Of a stretch of 64,000 bases of DNA, positions 17,826-26,038 are shown one piece after another (position 1 is the stretch's first letter; each line of letters starts with the position of its first letter). Under the pieces are notes generated by a model. The model saw nothing but the letters and a program-made list of their open reading frames with translations. It had not been told where the DNA came from and did not search any database. A program made the position numbers and the translations under genes. Where the stretch lies: assembly GCF_011751765.2 (NCBI RefSeq), contig NZ_CP061169.1, forward strand, positions 372,001 to 436,000, given 5' to 3'. Source of the DNA: Paramicrobacterium chengjingii (lineage in GTDB: Bacteria > Actinomycetota > Actinomycetes > Actinomycetales > Microbacteriaceae).

Positions 17826-18611
17826 TTAGTTCGCCTGATATGCCTCTGACGGAATTTGTGTAGCGAGTTTCCCGCCGCTGACGTCAATCAATGAGCCGGT
17901 GATGTACGAAGCCTGATCAGAAGCAAGAAAACAAACCAGGTTGGCGATGTCATCGGTGCTGCCCCAGCGCCGCAGTGTCAACGTATCGAGAAGTTCACGT
18001 TGTTCACCCTCGGGCAACTCTGTGAAGTGATTCATCTGCGTGGGGATCATTCCTGGCGCATATGCGTTAACCGTGATGTTCCACGGACCCAACTCGCCTG
18101 CGAGTCCGCGAGTGAAATGCACGACTGCCGCCTTAGACGTTGCGTAGGCAACGTTGCGTACCCGCGGCGAAATAGCTGCGAACGACGCCGCGTTGATGAT
18201 ACGCCCCGCGCCTTGCTTCTTCATGTACGGGGTCACCGCCTTGCACATCAGGAACGTGCCCTTCACGTTGACGTCCTGAATGAAATCCCAGGTGCGCTCG
18301 TCAAGTTCGTCAATGAGGGCATCACCCACCACTCCAGCGTTGTTGACGAGAATATCGATGCTGCCCAGCGCTGCGTGCGCGTCGTCGAGTACCTCGGCAA
18401 TTCGCTCCGCATCGCGCACATCGCACGTGTAGCTACGTGACGCGGGATCGATTGCCGTGAGCTCGCTCGCCACAGAAGCGATGTCGTCACCGTTTACATC
18501 GCAGGCGACGACGTGCGCTCCTTCGCGGGCGAGAGAGAGTGCGATATTGCGGCCGATTCCGCGGCCCGCACCGGTGATGACGGCGACTTTGTCGCCCAGA
18601 TCTATCTGCAT
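17826..18611 (-). CDS. Short-chain dehydrogenase of the sugar cluster
   Basis: This 261-aa SDR has the motif GAGRGIG (about residues 13-19), the NNAG block, Ser in IINAASFA and YATSK. It has the usual C-terminal pattern SDQASYITGSLIDVSGG. It is co-directional with the GntR gene and divergent from the binding-protein/permease/zinc-dehydrogenase operon. An oxidation of a sugar or of a sugar-derived alcohol is the best guess. ATG 18611 is chosen because a GGAG sequence is correctly placed and an upstream in-frame ATG has none. Confidence 0.88.
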   Translation of the reverse strand: MQIDLGDKVAVITGAGRGIGRNIALSLAREGAHVVACDVNGDDIASVASELTAIDPASRSYTCDVRDAERIAEVLDDAHAALGSIDILVNNAGVVGDALIDELDERTWDFIQDVNVKGTFLMCKAVTPYMKKQGAGRIINAASFAAISPRVRNVAYATSKAAVVHFTRGLAGELGPWNITVNAYAPGMIPTQMNHFTELPEGEQRELLDTLTLRRWGSTDDIANLVCFLASDQASYITGSLIDVSGGKLATQIPSEAYQAN

Positions 18612-18750
18612 GTCGGCTCCATTGCCCCGCGTCACGAACGCGGTCACGTTTTGATCACGTCATTGATACGTCATACTTATTGTATATACCCTAGAGATTG
18701 ACGGCGCATCAGTGTCTGCCACAGTGCAACGAAGCACAGGAGGTCAAGCA
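18612..18750. promoter_or_regulatory. Divergent promoter region of the sugar cluster
   Basis: This gap between the SDR and the binding-protein gene contains the direct repeat ACGTCAT...ACGTCAT (18657 and 18668) and the AT-rich palindrome GTATATAC (18682-18689) within TTGTATATACC. GntR/FadR-type proteins often bind GTATAC-like sites. A strong AGGAGG (18738-18743) precedes the binding-protein ATG. Exact promoters are not clear. Confidence 0.4.
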
Positions 18751-20049
18751 ATGAAGTTTGGATCGGCAAAGCGTGTCGTGGCCCTAGCCGCGGCAGCGCT
18801 GCTCAGCGCAGGCGTACTCACCGCCTGCAGCAGTGGCGGTGGTGGAGACGATGGGGGGTCGAAGACCCTCAACATCACCCTCGCCAATCACGTCTGGACC
18901 GACGTGATCACAAAGAAGATCCCGGAGTTCGAAAAGGAATCCGGTCTCAAGGTTGTCGTCAACCAGTTGAGCGAAGACCAACTCGTTGACAACTACAAGG
19001 TCAAGCTCAACGCCGGCTCCAGTGACGTCGACGTCATGATGTACCGCCCGCTGCAGGTGGGAAAGCTCTTTGGCCAGAGCGGCTACTTCGCCGATATCAC
19101 CGACAAGGTGAGCGACGCGGGCGACTGGAACTGGGATGACTTTCAAGACGGACCCGTGGGTCTGACCACGTACGAAGACAAGGTTGTCGGCGTTCCGATG
19201 ATCACTGAGAACGAGATGGTCTACTACCGCAAGGATCTTCTGGAGAAGTCGGGCCTTGAGGTTCCGACAACGATGGAAGAGCTGATGAACGCGGCGAAGA
19301 CCATCAAGGAAGACAACGATGGTGTCGCTGGCATTGTCATGCGCAGCCAGGCATCCGCAGCGGTGACGCAGTTCTCTGGGTTTCTCTACAGCTTCGGCGG
19401 CGCGTGGGAAGACGATGACGGCAACTCGGCCATCGACAGCGATGAAGCCAAAGAAGCCTACGCGTACTACGGCAAGTTGCTGCACGATTACGGTCCCGAC
19501 CAGATCAGCACAGACATGAGTTGGCCCGAAGCTGCGGCGATCTTCGCGCAGGGCAATGCCGGCTTCTGGATCGATGCGTCAAGCCTTTACGAGAACGTCG
19601 TGAGTCCCGACAAATCGAAGATCGGCGACCAGGTTGGCTTCACAGCGTTCCCTGAAGGGCCAGCGGGATCGAAGCCATACAACGTGGCGGCCTGGGCACT
19701 GGGTATCAACGCAGCATCGCAAAACCAGGACAACGCGTGGAAGTTCATCAAGTGGGCGACGAGCCCCGAGATGACTCTTGCGATTCAGCAGGAAGGCGTT
19801 CCGAGCGCTCGCACGTCGGTGTGGGATGACCCGGAAGGTACGTCCAGCTTCCCTGAGGAACTCGCGAAGGCCATTGCCGAGAACGGTAAGGCCGGAGTCG
19901 GAAACGACCGGCCCCTCGTTGTCGGAGTTGCAGAGGCACGTGAGATCGTCGGCGCTCCGATCGTCGAGGCGATCACGGGTGGTGACTCGGATGCCGCGGC
20001 CGATGCCGCGAGCACGAAGTTCCAGGACCTCCTGGATTCCGAGAAATAG
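18751..20049 (+). CDS. CUT1-type sugar ABC transporter substrate-binding lipoprotein
   Basis: This 432-aa protein has a lipoprotein signal (LLSAGVLTAC, Cys26) and a type-I extracellular solute-binding fold, with VMMYRPLQVGKLF and MVYYRKDLLEKSGLEVPTTM, the latter being the classical central motif. The start is the ATG at 18751 with AGGAGG seven bases upstream. It captures a sugar or oligosaccharide on the outer face of the membrane for the two permeases that follow. A strong hairpin separates it from the permease genes. No ATPase gene is in the cluster. The ligand is unknown. Confidence 0.93.
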   Translation: MKFGSAKRVVALAAAALLSAGVLTACSSGGGGDDGGSKTLNITLANHVWTDVITKKIPEFEKESGLKVVVNQLSEDQLVDNYKVKLNAGSSDVDVMMYRPLQVGKLFGQSGYFADITDKVSDAGDWNWDDFQDGPVGLTTYEDKVVGVPMITENEMVYYRKDLLEKSGLEVPTTMEELMNAAKTIKEDNDGVAGIVMRSQASAAVTQFSGFLYSFGGAWEDDDGNSAIDSDEAKEAYAYYGKLLHDYGPDQISTDMSWPEAAAIFAQGNAGFWIDASSLYENVVSPDKSKIGDQVGFTAFPEGPAGSKPYNVAAWALGINAASQNQDNAWKFIKWATSPEMTLAIQQEGVPSARTSVWDDPEGTSSFPEELAKAIAENGKAGVGNDRPLVVGVAEAREIVGAPIVEAITGGDSDAAADAASTKFQDLLDSEK

Positions 20050-20067
20050 TTGACACTGAAGTAGAAG

Positions 20068-20104
20068 GCGGATGCTGGCGCTCACCCTGAGCGCCAGCAT
20101 CCGC
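20068..20104 (+). terminator. Strong hairpin between binding-protein and permease genes
   Basis: The 17-base arms 20068-20084 (starting GCGGATGCTGG) and 20088-20104 pair perfectly around a CCC loop, 19 bases after the binding-protein stop. No U-run follows. It probably acts as a 3' mRNA stabiliser or partial terminator, giving more binding protein than permease. Confidence 0.75.
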
Positions 20105-20136
20105 TCTCCCCTCGCCGATATGAACGAGTGAGACGA

Positions 20137-21060
20137 ATGACAACGACGTCGCTGAACCAGCTCTCGGGCAAAGAACGGTTCTCGCGCTGGGTGAACGCCC
20201 GCCGCAAATGGATCTTCGCCGCCCCCGCCATGATTTTCACCGCCATCTTGATCGGCTTTCCCATCGGATGGACCCTGTACCTGAGCGTCACGGACGCTAA
20301 GGGTTCTGTGCGTGCCCCGGCCGATTTCATCGGCTTCGAAAACTACCTCGACGTGCTGACGGACGTTGACCGGTTCTGGCCTGCTGCGCTGCGCACGGGC
20401 GTTTTCACGTTCGGTGCCCTCGCCATCGAGCTCATCGCTGGTATGTGCATCGCGCTTCTGCTGTGGCGGCCGTTCAAAGCGCAGAAATGGGTTCGCGTGG
20501 CGATCCTTCTGCCGTTCGTTGCCACCCCGGTGGCGATTGCGATGATGTGGCGCCTGATCTTCGACCCGAATATCGGCTTCGCGAACAGACTGCTCGGCTG
20601 GATCGGAATTGCACCGCAACCGTGGTTCTCCGAACCGGCGACGACGCTTCCGACGTTGATGTTCGTCGACATTTGGGAGTTCACCCCGATGATCGCGATC
20701 ATTCTGCTTGCCGGCCTCACGTCGCTCTCTGACGAGCCAGACGAAGCGGCGCGCATCGACGGCGCAAGTGCGTGGCAGCGTTTTTGGTATGTGACGTTGC
20801 CGCTTCTGCGACCGGTTGTGCTCGTCGCTGTGCTGCTGCGCTCGATTGATGCCCTCAAGACATTCGACCTGCTCTATGTCGTGAAGGGGCAGGGCGGCGG
20901 GTCCTTCCATGAGGCCGAAACGTTGAACATCTACGTGTATGGGCTGAGCTTCAAGTACAACGACTTTGGAACGGCATCCGCCGTTTTGATCATCTTCTTC
21001 CTGATGATCCTGTTCGTGATGTGGTTACTGACTTTCCGTCGAAAGGGGGCAAAGCTATGA
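20137..21060 (+). CDS. ABC sugar permease (MalF-like)
   Basis: This 307-aa protein has six predicted membrane segments, the first at about residues 27-50, and the EAA loop EAARIDGASAWQRFWYVTLPLL (split here only by function) near residue 205, which docks the ATPase. A GTG three codons upstream is an alternative start. It is the first permease of a CUT1 importer, followed by the second permease with a four-base overlap. Confidence 0.92.
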   Translation: MTTTSLNQLSGKERFSRWVNARRKWIFAAPAMIFTAILIGFPIGWTLYLSVTDAKGSVRAPADFIGFENYLDVLTDVDRFWPAALRTGVFTFGALAIELIAGMCIALLLWRPFKAQKWVRVAILLPFVATPVAIAMMWRLIFDPNIGFANRLLGWIGIAPQPWFSEPATTLPTLMFVDIWEFTPMIAIILLAGLTSLSDEPDEAARIDGASAWQRFWYVTLPLLRPVVLVAVLLRSIDALKTFDLLYVVKGQGGGSFHEAETLNIYVYGLSFKYNDFGTASAVLIIFFLMILFVMWLLTFRRKGAKL

Positions 21061-21932
21061 GCGCGACGATGACACCGAAGAATTCCGAGCGATCGGCCCC
21101 CGTCAAGCACAGGCGACCGGCACGGCTCAAGGCGTACAGCGCGTTCCGAGGCACAATGATCGTGCTCGTTGTGCTGGCGTTCCTCGTGCCGCTGGCCTGG
21201 ATGGTCATGGCGTCGTTCAAGACGAACGTCGACATTCATGACACGTCGAAGTCGTTTCTCTTCACGCCGATTCTCGACAACTATTCGCATGTGCTCGGCA
21301 ACGACAACTACCTCGGATTCGTGTGGAACAGCTTCTGGGTGGCGTTCTGTTCAACGGGCATCTCACTGCTCATCGGAGTGCCGGCGGCCTACTCGATGAG
21401 CCGGTTCAACATGCAGAAGTCGGCGCTGCTTGTGCTGCTCGCGCGCATCATCCCCGGTGTCAGCCTGCTTGTGCCGTGGTACTACGTGTTCGCGAACCTC
21501 GGCTGGGTCGGCGGGTACGGTGTGCTGATCGTTTCGCACATGTTCATTCTGATTCCGATCAGCGTGTACATCATGATGTCGTTCTTCGACTCGATGCCGA
21601 TCGAGCTGGAGGAGGCGTCGCTTGTCGATGGGCTGACGCCGATCGGCGCGTTCCTGCGGATTCTGCTGCCGTTGTCCGTTCCGGGCATCGCGACCGCAGG
21701 CATCCTCTCGTTCATCTTCTCGTGGAACAACTTCATGTTCGCCCTCGTGCTCTCGGGTGCCAACACGAAGACGCTGCCTGTCGCGGTGTTCGATTTCGTA
21801 TCGTACGCGAGCATCGACTGGGGTGCCATCATGGCGGCGGCATGCATCATGACTCTGCCGATCATCGTGATTGCGTTGTTTGCGCAGAAATACATCGTCT
21901 CCGGCCTGACCGCCGGCGCGACAAAGGGGTGA
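21057..21932 (+). CDS. ABC sugar permease (MalG-like)
   Basis: This 291-aa protein has six membrane segments and the EAA loop EEASLVDGLTPIGAFLRI near residue 185. Its ATG overlaps the TGA of the preceding permease (ATGA), so the two are translationally coupled. Together with the binding protein at 18751 they form an importer that lacks a dedicated ATPase and presumably uses a shared MsiK-like ATPase encoded elsewhere. Confidence 0.93.
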   Translation: MSATMTPKNSERSAPVKHRRPARLKAYSAFRGTMIVLVVLAFLVPLAWMVMASFKTNVDIHDTSKSFLFTPILDNYSHVLGNDNYLGFVWNSFWVAFCSTGISLLIGVPAAYSMSRFNMQKSALLVLLARIIPGVSLLVPWYYVFANLGWVGGYGVLIVSHMFILIPISVYIMMSFFDSMPIELEEASLVDGLTPIGAFLRILLPLSVPGIATAGILSFIFSWNNFMFALVLSGANTKTLPVAVFDFVSYASIDWGAIMAAACIMTLPIIVIALFAQKYIVSGLTAGATKG

Positions 21933-21935
21933 TGG

Positions 21936-22940
21936 ATGCTGTCGCGAATGAGCGCCGTCTTGAAGACGGCGCGCGGCGAGGCTGGTGTTGAGCTGGCAGA
22001 GGTCGACGTGCCCGAGCCCGTGCCCGGCTTCGCGCGCCTCCGAGTGATTGCGACGGGCGTCTGCGGCACCGACATTCACATTGCCCGCGATGAGTATGGC
22101 TACGACGCTCCCGTTGTGATGGGTCACGAGATTCTCGGCGACGTCGATGCCGTCGGGGACGACGCCGATCGGCACTGGGTGTCGCGACGCGTGGCGACCG
22201 AAACGTATTTCAGTACCTGCGGCCGTTGTGATTGGTGTCGTGACGGGCGGGTGAATCTGTGCCCGAACCGCCGTTCGATCGGCTCTTTCGAGAATGGCGG
22301 TTTTGCGCCGTACGTCGTCGTTCCGATCGGCAACCTTCACGGGGTGGCGGGTGAAAGCATCGGAGCGGTGCTTGCCGAGCCGCTCGCCTGTGTTGCGCAG
22401 TGCCTCTGCGACCCGGCGGTTGTAAACCCGGGCGACGAGGTGCTCGTCGTTGGCCCCGGCGCGATGGGGCAGCTGAGCGCTCAGGTTGCTCGTGCTCAGG
22501 GTGGCACCGTGACTCTTGCGGGACTGCCACATGACGACGGTCGGCTGCGGGTCGCCCGGGAACTCGGCTTCAGCACCACGACACAGACTCCGGATGCCGA
22601 GAGCTTCGACGTTGTGCTCGAGGCATCCGGAAGTGCTCCGGGCGCGGCACGTGCCCTCAGCGCGGTGAAGCGCGCCGGGCGCTACGTTCAAGTCGGCATT
22701 TTCGGACGTGACGTGGCGTTGCCCATCGACGCTGTGCTGTACAAAGAGCTCACGGTGACGAGCGGCTTCGCGTCGACGCCGGCGTCGTGGCGCCGAGCCT
22801 TGATGCTCATGGAGCAGGGCCTTGTCGAGCTCGACCCCCTTGTGACCGAGAGCGTGCCCCTCGCGGAGTGGGAGCGTGCATTCGAGAGCATTCGCGCCGG
22901 GAACGGCATCAAGACGGTCATCGATCCCCAGGCTGAGTGA
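21936..22940 (+). CDS. Zinc-dependent medium-chain dehydrogenase of the sugar cluster
   Basis: This 334-aa MDR protein has catalytic zinc ligands in TGVCGTDIH and GHEI and all four structural-zinc cysteines in CGRCDWCRDGRVNLC. Its Rossmann motif is VVGPGAMGQLSAQ. These enzymes oxidise sugar alcohols, sugars or threonine-like alcohols with NAD(P). It starts four bases after the second permease stop, so it belongs to the importer operon. It probably catalyses the first or second oxidation of the imported sugar together with the SDR at 17826. An ATG four codons later is an alternative start. Confidence 0.9.
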   Translation: MLSRMSAVLKTARGEAGVELAEVDVPEPVPGFARLRVIATGVCGTDIHIARDEYGYDAPVVMGHEILGDVDAVGDDADRHWVSRRVATETYFSTCGRCDWCRDGRVNLCPNRRSIGSFENGGFAPYVVVPIGNLHGVAGESIGAVLAEPLACVAQCLCDPAVVNPGDEVLVVGPGAMGQLSAQVARAQGGTVTLAGLPHDDGRLRVARELGFSTTTQTPDAESFDVVLEASGSAPGAARALSAVKRAGRYVQVGIFGRDVALPIDAVLYKELTVTSGFASTPASWRRALMLMEQGLVELDPLVTESVPLAEWERAFESIRAGNGIKTVIDPQAE

Positions 22941-24351
22941 CGGCAAAGCCTGCCGCAACCGCGCCGGCGAGTGCAAATGCCGCGGCCCCGACAAACAGCC
23001 AGGAGAAGCCCGAGGTGAGTGCCTCAGGTGCGGCGATGCCAGCGTCCGTGAGCGCCGATGTGCGCGTTGCGGCGAGCGTCGAGAGCACGGCGAGTCCGAG
23101 TGCGCCGCCGATCTGTTGACTTGTGTTGACGAGCCCACCTGCAAGTCCGGCTTCACCGCCCTGTACGCCCTCGACGGCGAGTTGTGTTGTCGCGACGAAG
23201 GCGCCGCCGATGCCGATGCCGATCAGAACCGTCGGACCGAGAATCTGCGTCACGAACGCAGCATCCGATGGAGCGAACGCGAGCCACACGAGGCCCGCGG
23301 CAAGCACGACGAGGAAGCCGATGAGCGTGCTTTTCTCGCCGAAACGCGTGATCACGGCAGGTGCGATGCCCGCGAACACGACGAGCGCGGCGGCCAGAGG
23401 TAGTTGCGTGAGCCCGGCGGTAAGAGCGCTGTAGCCGAGCACCGCCTGCATGTAGATCGACAGAGCGAAGAACAGTGCGATCATTGCGGCTCCGACAAGC
23501 AGCATCACGATGTTGCCGACAGTCAAGCTGCGGTTGCGAAAGACGGCGAGCGGGATCAGGGGCTGTGACGTGCGCCGCTCGATCATCACGAGCGTGATGC
23601 CGAGAATGACGGCGGCTGCGGCGAGAGTCAGGGGCAGCGGATGCACGAATCCGACCTGCTCAACCGCGCTGAACGCACCGACGGCGGTCACGAGCGCACT
23701 TGTGACGGCGGCCGCGCCGAGGACATCCAGGCGGCCCCTCTGTACTGATGCGTCTGGGGCGACCAGGAGGGGGATCGCCACGATGACGGCGATGCCGATC
23801 GGCACGTTCACATAGAACACGGACTGCCAGCCCAGCGACGCGGTGAGCACACCGCCGAGCAGCACACCTGCTGCCGAGCCGATGCCTGCAACGCCGCCCC
23901 AGACGCCAAGCGCACGGGCGCGTTCTTGAGACTGGGTGAAGAGGTGGGTGAGCAGTGCGAGGGCGGCAGGTGCGAGCAGCGCTGCCGACACTCCCTGCAT
24001 CACGCGTGCGGTGATGAGCATTCCGCTTGTGATCGAGAAGCCGGCAAGCGCGGATGCCACGACGAATCCCGCGGTGCCGACAAGAAAGAGCCGGCGATGC
24101 CCGTAGCGGTCGGCGAGACGTCCGCCGAGCAGCAGAAGGCCGCCGAAGGGAAGAACGTAGGCCGTAATGACCCACGCCAGTGCAGCGGTGTCCATATGGA
24201 GGTTGCCCCCGAGCACGGGCAGGGCGATGTTGACGATGGAGGCGTCGAGAACGACGAGAAACTGCGCCAACGCGAGGAACACCAGTGCGAGCCAGCGTCG
24301 AGGGCTTCGAACGGTCGCCGAACCAGCGACCTCGGTTGTAGACATTTTCAT
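22918..24351 (-). CDS. MFS drug exporter, DHA2/EmrB-QacA type (14 TM)
   Basis: This 477-aa protein has about fourteen membrane segments. It carries motif A (GRLADRYGHRRLFL, about residues 77-90), the early segment VVLDASIVNIALPVL with the membrane Asp, and motif C (GIGSAAGVLLGGVL). The family exports cationic drugs and antibiotics with proton exchange. Its 3' end overlaps the convergent dehydrogenase gene by 23 bp. Upstream on the same strand lie two tiny membrane-protein genes and a TetR gene, which probably controls the unit. A hairpin at 24395-24435 separates it from them. Substrate unknown. Confidence 0.93.
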   Translation of the reverse strand: MKMSTTEVAGSATVRSPRRWLALVFLALAQFLVVLDASIVNIALPVLGGNLHMDTAALAWVITAYVLPFGGLLLLGGRLADRYGHRRLFLVGTAGFVVASALAGFSITSGMLITARVMQGVSAALLAPAALALLTHLFTQSQERARALGVWGGVAGIGSAAGVLLGGVLTASLGWQSVFYVNVPIGIAVIVAIPLLVAPDASVQRGRLDVLGAAAVTSALVTAVGAFSAVEQVGFVHPLPLTLAAAAVILGITLVMIERRTSQPLIPLAVFRNRSLTVGNIVMLLVGAAMIALFFALSIYMQAVLGYSALTAGLTQLPLAAALVVFAGIAPAVITRFGEKSTLIGFLVVLAAGLVWLAFAPSDAAFVTQILGPTVLIGIGIGGAFVATTQLAVEGVQGGEAGLAGGLVNTSQQIGGALGLAVLSTLAATRTSALTDAGIAAPEALTSGFSWLFVGAAAFALAGAVAAGFAVTQPGDR

Positions 24352-24394
24352 TGACCTTTCGGATCAGTGCGAGCAGCGCTCGCTGAGTTATTGG

Positions 24395-24435
24395 GGCGCT
24401 TCGTCACGGGCACGTGGCACCCGTGACGAAGCGCC
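24395..24435 (-). terminator. Strong hairpin upstream of the MFS gene
   Basis: Perfect 16-base arms (24395-24410 and 24420-24435, GGCGCTTCGTCACGGG and complement) enclose a nine-base loop. The hairpin begins six bases after the stop of the 45-aa gene on the minus strand and lies before the MFS start. It may be a terminator or attenuator. Confidence 0.7.
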
Positions 24436-24440
24436 GCGAA

Positions 24441-24578
24441 TCAGTTCCAGAGCCCGAGCATCAGAATGATGCCAAGAGTGGTGGCACCGAAGACGATCCA
24501 CCAGGCGGTCTTCTCGCCAGTCCACCGGGACGGAGCGGGGTCAGCGGTGTGACCGGTGGGCTCGATGTTGGTTGTCAT
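24441..24578 (-). CDS. Small membrane protein, 45 aa
   Basis: The frame codes for 45 residues: a polar, Pro-containing N-terminus, then TAWWIVFGATTLGIILMLGLW as one membrane span ending at the C-terminus. AAGGAGA lies six bases before the ATG. It is 30 bp downstream of the 27-aa gene and upstream of the MFS exporter, in the same orientation. Short single-span partners are known for some secondary transporters, so an accessory subunit of the exporter is possible; that is inference. No family recognised. Confidence 0.65.
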   Translation of the reverse strand: MTTNIEPTGHTADPAPSRWTGEKTAWWIVFGATTLGIILMLGLWN

Positions 24579-24608
24579 TGCGTTCTCCTTTTCGATGTGT
24601 GATGTGCG

Positions 24609-24692
24609 TTACTGCCACTGCGTGAACATTGCGACAGCGAGCAGTGCGAGCGGGATCAGGGCGATCCAGCGCATTGTGATCTCGTTGGTCAT
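24609..24692 (-). CDS. Tiny membrane protein, 27 aa
   Basis: The frame codes for 27 residues: MTNEITMRW followed by a hydrophobic stretch (IALIPLALLAVAMF) and TQWQ. A very strong ribosome-binding site (AAAGGAGGAAAC) directly precedes the ATG, which argues that the frame is translated. A palindromic operator at 24711-24732 lies just upstream. It is probably co-transcribed with the 45-aa gene. The function is unknown; it may be a transporter subunit. Confidence 0.62.
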   Translation of the reverse strand: MTNEITMRWIALIPLALLAVAMFTQWQ

Positions 24693-24710
24693 GTTTCCTC
24701 CTTTACAAAT

Positions 24711-24732
24711 AGAGTGTTCAGTCACTCACTCT
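24711..24732. promoter_or_regulatory. TetR-type operator in front of the small membrane genes
   Basis: AGAGTG (24711-24716) and CACTCT (24727-24732) form the outer arms of a 22-bp imperfect palindrome, 19 bases upstream of the 27-aa gene. The half-site resembles that of the palindrome at 25343-25360 above the TetR gene, which suggests one regulator for both. Confidence 0.6.
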
Positions 24733-24777
24733 TGTGGGCAACAAAAATCGGCGACGTCTGCGGTGTCGACGTTGAGG

Positions 24778-25341
24778 TCAGCGCGGGTGGCGGATGCCGT
24801 GGGAGAGGATGCCTGCCCAGGGCGCCCGCTGCTCGTCGATGCGAGCGGCGACGATCAAATGGCAGAGCTGCCCGTATGCCACGAAGCTCTGCACGGCGTC
24901 GTCGCTACCGCGGGACCGGCTTTTGGCGAACGACGTGATGCGCTCGAGTCCGGCGCGGAGCGCTTCGCCAACCTCGGAAATGTCGGCTACGGACTGCGCA
25001 TGGGCCTGAAGCATGAGAAGGCGTCGATCGGCAATGAGCTCCGCATAGGCTCCGCCCATCTCGTGCAGAATGACCTGCGGCTCCTGCGGGGACGCCCCGT
25101 CTGCCCCCTGTTCAAGTGCTCCGAGTATCTCGGTAAAACACGACTCGAGTGCGGCAACGAAGAGGCCTTCCTTGCTGGGAAAGAGCTTGAAAACGTAGGC
25201 GGGGGAGATCTTCGCCGCACGGGCGACGTCGGCGACTGTCGTTCCGTGGAAGCCACCCCGCGAAAACTCGTCGAGCGCGGCGGCTGCGACGAGAGGTCGG
25301 CGCACTTCGGCCGTGGAGAGAGTAGAGCTTCGAGTGGACAT
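24778..25341 (-). CDS. TetR-family regulator of the MFS unit
   Basis: This 187-aa protein has an N-terminal HTH with GTTVADVARAAKISPAYVFK (about residues 30-49) followed by LFPSKEGLF, the usual TetR pattern. The ATG at 25341 is chosen because the operator palindrome 25343-25360 begins two bases upstream; a start at 25377 would put the operator inside the gene. It is the first gene of the minus-strand series TetR, 27 aa, 45 aa, MFS, and is probably autoregulated and drug-responsive. Confidence 0.88.
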   Translation of the reverse strand: MSTRSSTLSTAEVRRPLVAAAALDEFSRGGFHGTTVADVARAAKISPAYVFKLFPSKEGLFVAALESCFTEILGALEQGADGASPQEPQVILHEMGGAYAELIADRRLLMLQAHAQSVADISEVGEALRAGLERITSFAKSRSRGSDDAVQSFVAYGQLCHLIVAARIDEQRAPWAGILSHGIRHPR

Positions 25342-25342
25342 A

Positions 25343-25360
25343 TGAGTGACTGTACACTCA
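25343..25360. promoter_or_regulatory. TetR autoregulatory operator
   Basis: TGAGTG-ACTGTA-CACTCA is an 18-bp palindrome immediately upstream of the TetR start codon. Its arms match the TGAGTG/CACTC halves of the site at 24711-24732. Confidence 0.65.
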
Positions 25361-25405
25361 CTCCCGGGGCGATGCAACTACGGGGCGTGGATGAAGCGTG
25401 ATATT

Positions 25406-25963
25406 TTATGTCGCCGACGCGGCAAACGTGGAGAGCGCGATGTCTGCGATGGCGCGCACCTCCGTCGTGGATCCGCCATCGCGAGCACGTGTTGATAGTC
25501 CCTCGATGACGGCGATGATGAAGTCGGCCATGGCGCCGGGATCTGTCTCGGGTGCAACATCGCCCTCGCGGATGCCGCGTTGAATTCGCTCGGCAATGTG
25601 CCGACTCAGCTCTCGGCGCTCGCGGACTAAGCGTGGCTCGCTCAGGAGAAAGCATCCGGGTGGGTTGGCGTGATCTGTATATGCGGCAGCAGAGATTCGG
25701 ACAAGCTCGCTGATGCCGGCGTGGGCGGTCGGCTGATCGAGGGCGCGATCCATCTGTGTGGCTACTCTGTCGAAATAATAGGCCGCCGCTTCGGAAAAGA
25801 GGGCGTCTTTATCGCCGAATGCGGCGTACAGGCTCGGCGCGGTGATCCCCATCGAGCGTGTGAGTTCAGCCACCGTCGTCTCGTCATAGCCGTTGCGCCA
25901 AAAGCGCTCCATCGCAACGAGGAGCGCTGCTTCGCGATCGAAGCCACGGGGACGTCCGGCCAT
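25406..25963 (-). CDS. TetR-family regulator of the adjacent SDR
   Basis: This 185-aa protein starts GRPRGFDREAALLVAMERFW, has the HTH TTVAELTRSMGITAPSLYAAF (about residues 28-48) followed by GDKDALF, and a C-terminal domain of the YxxHRF/TetR_C type (HANPPGCFLLSE). It is divergent from the SDR gene at 26039, and two CTATAG-type palindromes lie in the 75-bp gap. It therefore most likely represses the SDR and itself. Confidence 0.92.
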   Translation of the reverse strand: MAGRPRGFDREAALLVAMERFWRNGYDETTVAELTRSMGITAPSLYAAFGDKDALFSEAAAYYFDRVATQMDRALDQPTAHAGISELVRISAAAYTDHANPPGCFLLSEPRLVRERRELSRHIAERIQRGIREGDVAPETDPGAMADFIIAVIEGLSTRARDGGSTTEVRAIADIALSTFAASAT

Positions 25964-25972
25964 TTCGTAATT

Positions 25973-26028
25973 CTATAGCAAGAGCTACGGAATGTGTTAG
26001 CCTCGTAAATCTATAGCAAATACTACAG
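25973..26028. promoter_or_regulatory. Pair of TetR operators between TetR and SDR
   Basis: CTATAGCAAGAGCTACGG (25973-25990) and CTATAGCAAATACTACAG (26011-26028) share the layout CTATAG-N6-CTAYRG, an inverted repeat with 38 bp between the copies. One copy lies next to each divergent start. Confidence 0.65.
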
Positions 26029-26038
26029 AAAGGCTGGC

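Noticed and set aside
19579..20910. Open frame of 443 codons on the minus strand opposite the binding protein and permease
   Set aside because: The composition is shadow-like (Arg/Glu/Asp/His-rich) and it crosses the strong hairpin between two real genes.
21363..23156. Long open frame (about 600 codons) on the minus strand opposite the permease and dehydrogenase genes
   Set aside because: It lies antisense to two well-identified genes and its product is rich in Arg, His and Asp without any domain. High-GC genes commonly leave the opposite frame open.
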